Shown here: piece by piece, positions 61,536 to 64,000 of the stretch | Layout of the letters: each line of letters opens with the position of its first letter | Numbering within the stretch: the first letter of the stretch is position 1 | DNA from: Streptomyces sp. BHT-5-2 | Lineage (GTDB): Bacteria; Actinomycetota; Actinomycetes; Streptomycetales; Streptomycetaceae | DNA length: 64,000 bases | Assembly (NCBI RefSeq): GCF_019774615.1 | Contig: NZ_CP081497.1 | Coordinates: 1,798,001-1,862,000, forward strand | Direction: 5' to 3' | Program-made: the position numbers and the translations under genes | Notes under the pieces: generated by a model | What the model was told of the DNA's origin: nothing | The model's database searches: none | What the model saw: only the letters and a program-made list of their open reading frames with translations

Positions 61536-63658
61536 ACCACGCTCCGTTCCCGCCGGGCCCGCCACCGCACCCGCTGGGCACCCCCCTGGTCCGCCGCGAG
61601 GGCCGCGAGAAGGTCACCGGCACCGCCCGCTACGCCGCCGAGCACACCCCGCCCGGCTGCGCCCACGCCTGGCCGGTGCCGGCCACCGTCGCCCGCGGCC
61701 GGATCACCGCCGTCGACACCGCCGCGGCGCTGGCCCTGCCCGGGGTGATCGCCGTCCTGACCCACGAGAACGCGCCCCGCCTGGCCGCCACCGACGACCC
61801 CACCCTCGCCGTGCTCCAGGAGGACCGCGTCCCGCACCGCGGCTGGTACGTCGCGCTCGCCGTCGCCGAAACCCTGGAGGCCGCCCGGGACGCCGCCGAG
61901 GCCGTCCGCGTCCGCTATGCCGAGGAGGAACACGACGTCCTCCTGACCGCGGACCACCCCCGGCTGTACGTGCCGGAGGAGGTCTTCGGCGGCCCGGGGG
62001 CCCGCGAACGCGGCGACTTCGACGCGGCGTTCGCCGCCGCACCGGCGACCGTCGACGTCACCTACACCGTGCCGCCGCTGCACAACCACCCCATGGAGCC
62101 GCACGCCGCCACCGCCCAGTGGGCGGACGGCCACCTCACCGTCCACGACTCCAGCCAGGGCTCCACCAGGGTCTGCGAGGACCTGGCCGCCCTCTTCAAG
62201 CTCGGCACCGACGAGATCACCGTGCGCTCCGAGCACGTCGGCGGCGGCTTCGGCTGCAAAGGGACGCCCCGCCCGCACGTCGTGCTCGCCGCGATGGCCG
62301 CCCGGTACACCGGCCGCCCGGTCAAACTGGCCCTGCCCCGCCGCCAGATGTCCGCCGTCGTCGGCCACCGCGCACCCACCCTCCAGCGGGTGCGGATCGG
62401 CGCCGGCCGGGACGGCGTGATCACCGCCCTCGCCCACGAGACCGTCAGCCACACCTCCACCCTCACCGAGTTCGTCGAACAGGCCGCGATCCCGGCCCGC
62501 ATGATGTACACCTCGCCGCACAGCCGCACCGTCCACCGCATTGCCGCCCTCGACGTCCCCACCCCCTCCTGGATGCGCGCCCCCGGCGAGGCCCCCGGGA
62601 TGTACGCCCTGGAGTCCGCGGTCGACGAACTCGCCGCCGCCCTGGACCTCGACCCCGTCGAACTGCGGCTGCGCAACGACCCCGACACCGAACCGGACTC
62701 CGGCCGCCCCTTCAGCAGCCGCCACCTCGCCGACTGCCTCCGCGCCGGCGTCGAGCGCTTCGGCTGGCCCGCCCGCGACCCGCGCCCCGGCGTGCGCCGC
62801 GACGGCGACCTGCTGCTGGGCACCGGCGTCGCCGCGGCCACCTACCCCGTCCTGATCTCCGCCTCCGACGCCGAGGCGCACGCCGACCCCGACGGCGGCT
62901 ACCGGATCCGGGTCAACGCCACCGACATCGGCACCGGTGCCCGCACCGTCCTCACCCAGGTCGCCGCCGCCGCGCTCGGTGTCCCCGAGGACCGGGTCCG
63001 GGTCGACATCGGCAGCAGCGACCTGCCGTCCGCCGTGCTCGCCGGCGGCTCCTCCGGTACCGCCTCCTGGGGCTGGGCCGTCCACAAGGCGTGCACCGCG
63101 CTGCGGGCCCGGCTCCGCGACCACGACGGGCCGCTCCCCGCCGGAGGGATCACGGTCGCCGAGGACACCCGCCGGGAGGCCGCGGAACCCTCCCCCTACG
63201 CCCGGCACTCCTTCGGCGCGGTCTTCGCCGAGGTGCAGGTCGACACCCGCACCGGCGAGGTGCGCGTCCGGCGGCTGCTCGGCCAGTACGCGGCCGGGCG
63301 GATCCTCAACCCCCGCACCGCACGTTCCCAGTTCGTCGGCGGCATGACCATGGGCCTGGGCATGGCACTCACCGAGGACAGCGCCCTGGACCCGGTCTTC
63401 GGCGACTTCACCGCCCGCGACCTGGCCGCCTACCACGTCCCGACCTGCGCCGACGTCCGGGCCGTCGAGGCGCACTGGCTCGACGAGGAGGACCCGCACC
63501 TCAACCCCATGGGCAGCAAAGGCATCGGCGAGATCGGCATCGTCGGCACCCCGGCCGCGATCGGCAACGCGGTGTGGCACGCCATCGGCGTCCGGCTCCG
63601 CGAGCTGCCGCTGACACCGGACAAGGTCCTGGCCGCGCTGGCCGTGCCGCTCACCTGA
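61532..63658 (+). CDS. paoC: Molybdenum hydroxylase molybdopterin-binding subunit (PaoC/YagR-like)
   Basis: 708 residues. The aldehyde oxidase/xanthine dehydrogenase large-subunit fold: N-terminal RREGREKVTGTARYAAEH, substrate-channel part HVGGGFGCKG, the molybdopterin-contact region, and the catalytic Glu in SKGIGEIGIVGTPAAIGNAV. With PaoA and PaoB it should oxidise aldehydes, perhaps aromatic ones. The maturation factor gene (XdhC/PaoD) is not in the window. Start by GCCATGA overlap with paoB. Confidence 0.92.
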   Translation: MNHAPFPPGPPPHPLGTPLVRREGREKVTGTARYAAEHTPPGCAHAWPVPATVARGRITAVDTAAALALPGVIAVLTHENAPRLAATDDPTLAVLQEDRVPHRGWYVALAVAETLEAARDAAEAVRVRYAEEEHDVLLTADHPRLYVPEEVFGGPGARERGDFDAAFAAAPATVDVTYTVPPLHNHPMEPHAATAQWADGHLTVHDSSQGSTRVCEDLAALFKLGTDEITVRSEHVGGGFGCKGTPRPHVVLAAMAARYTGRPVKLALPRRQMSAVVGHRAPTLQRVRIGAGRDGVITALAHETVSHTSTLTEFVEQAAIPARMMYTSPHSRTVHRIAALDVPTPSWMRAPGEAPGMYALESAVDELAAALDLDPVELRLRNDPDTEPDSGRPFSSRHLADCLRAGVERFGWPARDPRPGVRRDGDLLLGTGVAAATYPVLISASDAEAHADPDGGYRIRVNATDIGTGARTVLTQVAAAALGVPEDRVRVDIGSSDLPSAVLAGGSSGTASWGWAVHKACTALRARLRDHDGPLPAGGITVAEDTRREAAEPSPYARHSFGAVFAEVQVDTRTGEVRVRRLLGQYAAGRILNPRTARSQFVGGMTMGLGMALTEDSALDPVFGDFTARDLAAYHVPTCADVRAVEAHWLDEEDPHLNPMGSKGIGEIGIVGTPAAIGNAVWHAIGVRLRELPLTPDKVLAALAVPLT

Positions 63659-63682
63659 GAGCCGGTCGACTCAAACGGACCT

Positions 63683-63695
63683 CCCGCGTTGCGGG
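63683..63695 (+). terminator. Weak hairpin after paoC
   Basis: CCCGC-GTT-GCGGG, 25 bp after the paoC stop. Short, so only tentative. Confidence 0.35.
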
Positions 63696-63815
63696 CCCGG
63701 ATGCCGCGGGTCAGCATGGCAGTCCACCCATACTGACGGTTGCTCACTCTTCGTGTTCGGGGTTCGTTGGTCCGACGAGGTGAAGGACGTGAGCCTCGCG
63801 GTGAGGAGCCACCAC

Positions 63816-64000
63816 ATGACACCACCCGGCGACCGGCACTACACGGTCGAACTGCACGTCTCGGCGGAGCGCGTCCCCCAGATCCGGCGGATCGTCGCCG
63901 CGCACCTGCGCCACTGGAACCTCGAACCGCAGATCCCGGCCGTGTGCGAGGGGGTGGCGGAACTCCTGACCAACGTCCACCGCCACGTCGGCCCCGACGC
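63816..64000 (+). CDS. HATPase-type anti-sigma/regulatory kinase-like protein (partial, right edge)
   Basis: The ATG at 63816 follows GAGGAGCC. The visible 61 residues (PPGDRHYTVELHVSAERV, VCEGVAELLTNVHRHVG) match the start of the Streptomyces ATP-binding proteins related to SpoIIAB/RsbW, with the N-box in ELLTNVHRH. The rest lies outside the window. Such proteins are serine kinases or antagonists of sigma-factor control, or act in other signalling. Confidence 0.72.
   Translation, partial: MTPPGDRHYTVELHVSAERVPQIRRIVAAHLRHWNLEPQIPAVCEGVAELLTNVHRHVGPD

Overview
The window is very GC-rich actinobacterial chromosome, almost certainly Streptomyces. Genes are densely packed, start codons are often GTG, TGATG/ATGA overlaps are common, and many products (SAV2148-type HEPN protein, DUF1707-FHA protein, PucR with NCS1 permease, the sulfur leader peptide) are typical of Streptomyces. 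I see about 57 protein-coding genes, and no tRNA, rRNA, insertion sequence, prophage, CRISPR array or specialised-metabolite core gene.

Layout. 1-8 kb: edge of a ZapE-type ATPase, a RibD-like reductase, two hypothetical proteins, an FtsX/ATPase ABC exporter divergent from a NarL-type two-component system, murC and msrB, ending in a strong terminator. 8-14.7 kb: a secreted repeat protein, a phosphopantetheinyl transferase with a metallophosphoesterase, a PucR regulator divergent from an NCS1 permease, and a DJ-1/PfpI protein. 14.9-26.3 kb: glycogen-to-trehalose genes treZ, treY and glgX, all on the minus strand but separated by an FHA protein, a dihydrolipoyl dehydrogenase, a LysR regulator and an MFS transporter. 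26.9-33.2 kb: HEPN-domain protein, exonuclease, APH-type phosphotransferase, secreted subtilisin-like protease and a processive GT2 glycosyltransferase.

33.2-43.0 kb is the most coherent unit: one minus-strand sulfur-assimilation operon, read from a Cys-containing leader peptide through sulfite reductase, a small zinc-ribbon protein, cysH, cysC, cysD, cysN, a sulfonate/taurine-type ABC importer and a CbiX-type chelatase that probably supplies siroheme to the sulfite reductase. Most junctions are translationally coupled.

43.1-50.7 kb: GNAT acetyltransferase, GAF-domain regulator, a degenerate adenylate-kinase-like protein, an AidB-like acyl-CoA dehydrogenase and a BrkB/YihY membrane protein. 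49.0-54.8 kb: a 4-hydroxybenzoate/protocatechuate block (double-IclR regulator, pcaH, pcaG, pcaD, pobA) that lacks pcaB and pcaC. 54.7-59.3 kb: SpoIIE/PP2C phosphatase, zinc-finger protein, class C serine hydrolase, isochorismatase-type hydrolase and a lipase. 59.5-63.7 kb: a molybdenum hydroxylase operon of the PaoABC type. The right edge cuts an HATPase-type anti-sigma-like protein.

Most genes are ordinary. The items most worth a second look are the cysteine leader peptide with palindromes upstream, a perfect palindromic in-frame insertion in cysN, a transmembrane mini-ORF one frame away from the GT2 gene, a 10-residue repeat protein, the adenylate-kinase-like protein with a changed P-loop, and low-complexity insertions shared by all three trehalose/glycogen enzymes. 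Start sites, operators and terminators were read by eye and are inferences.
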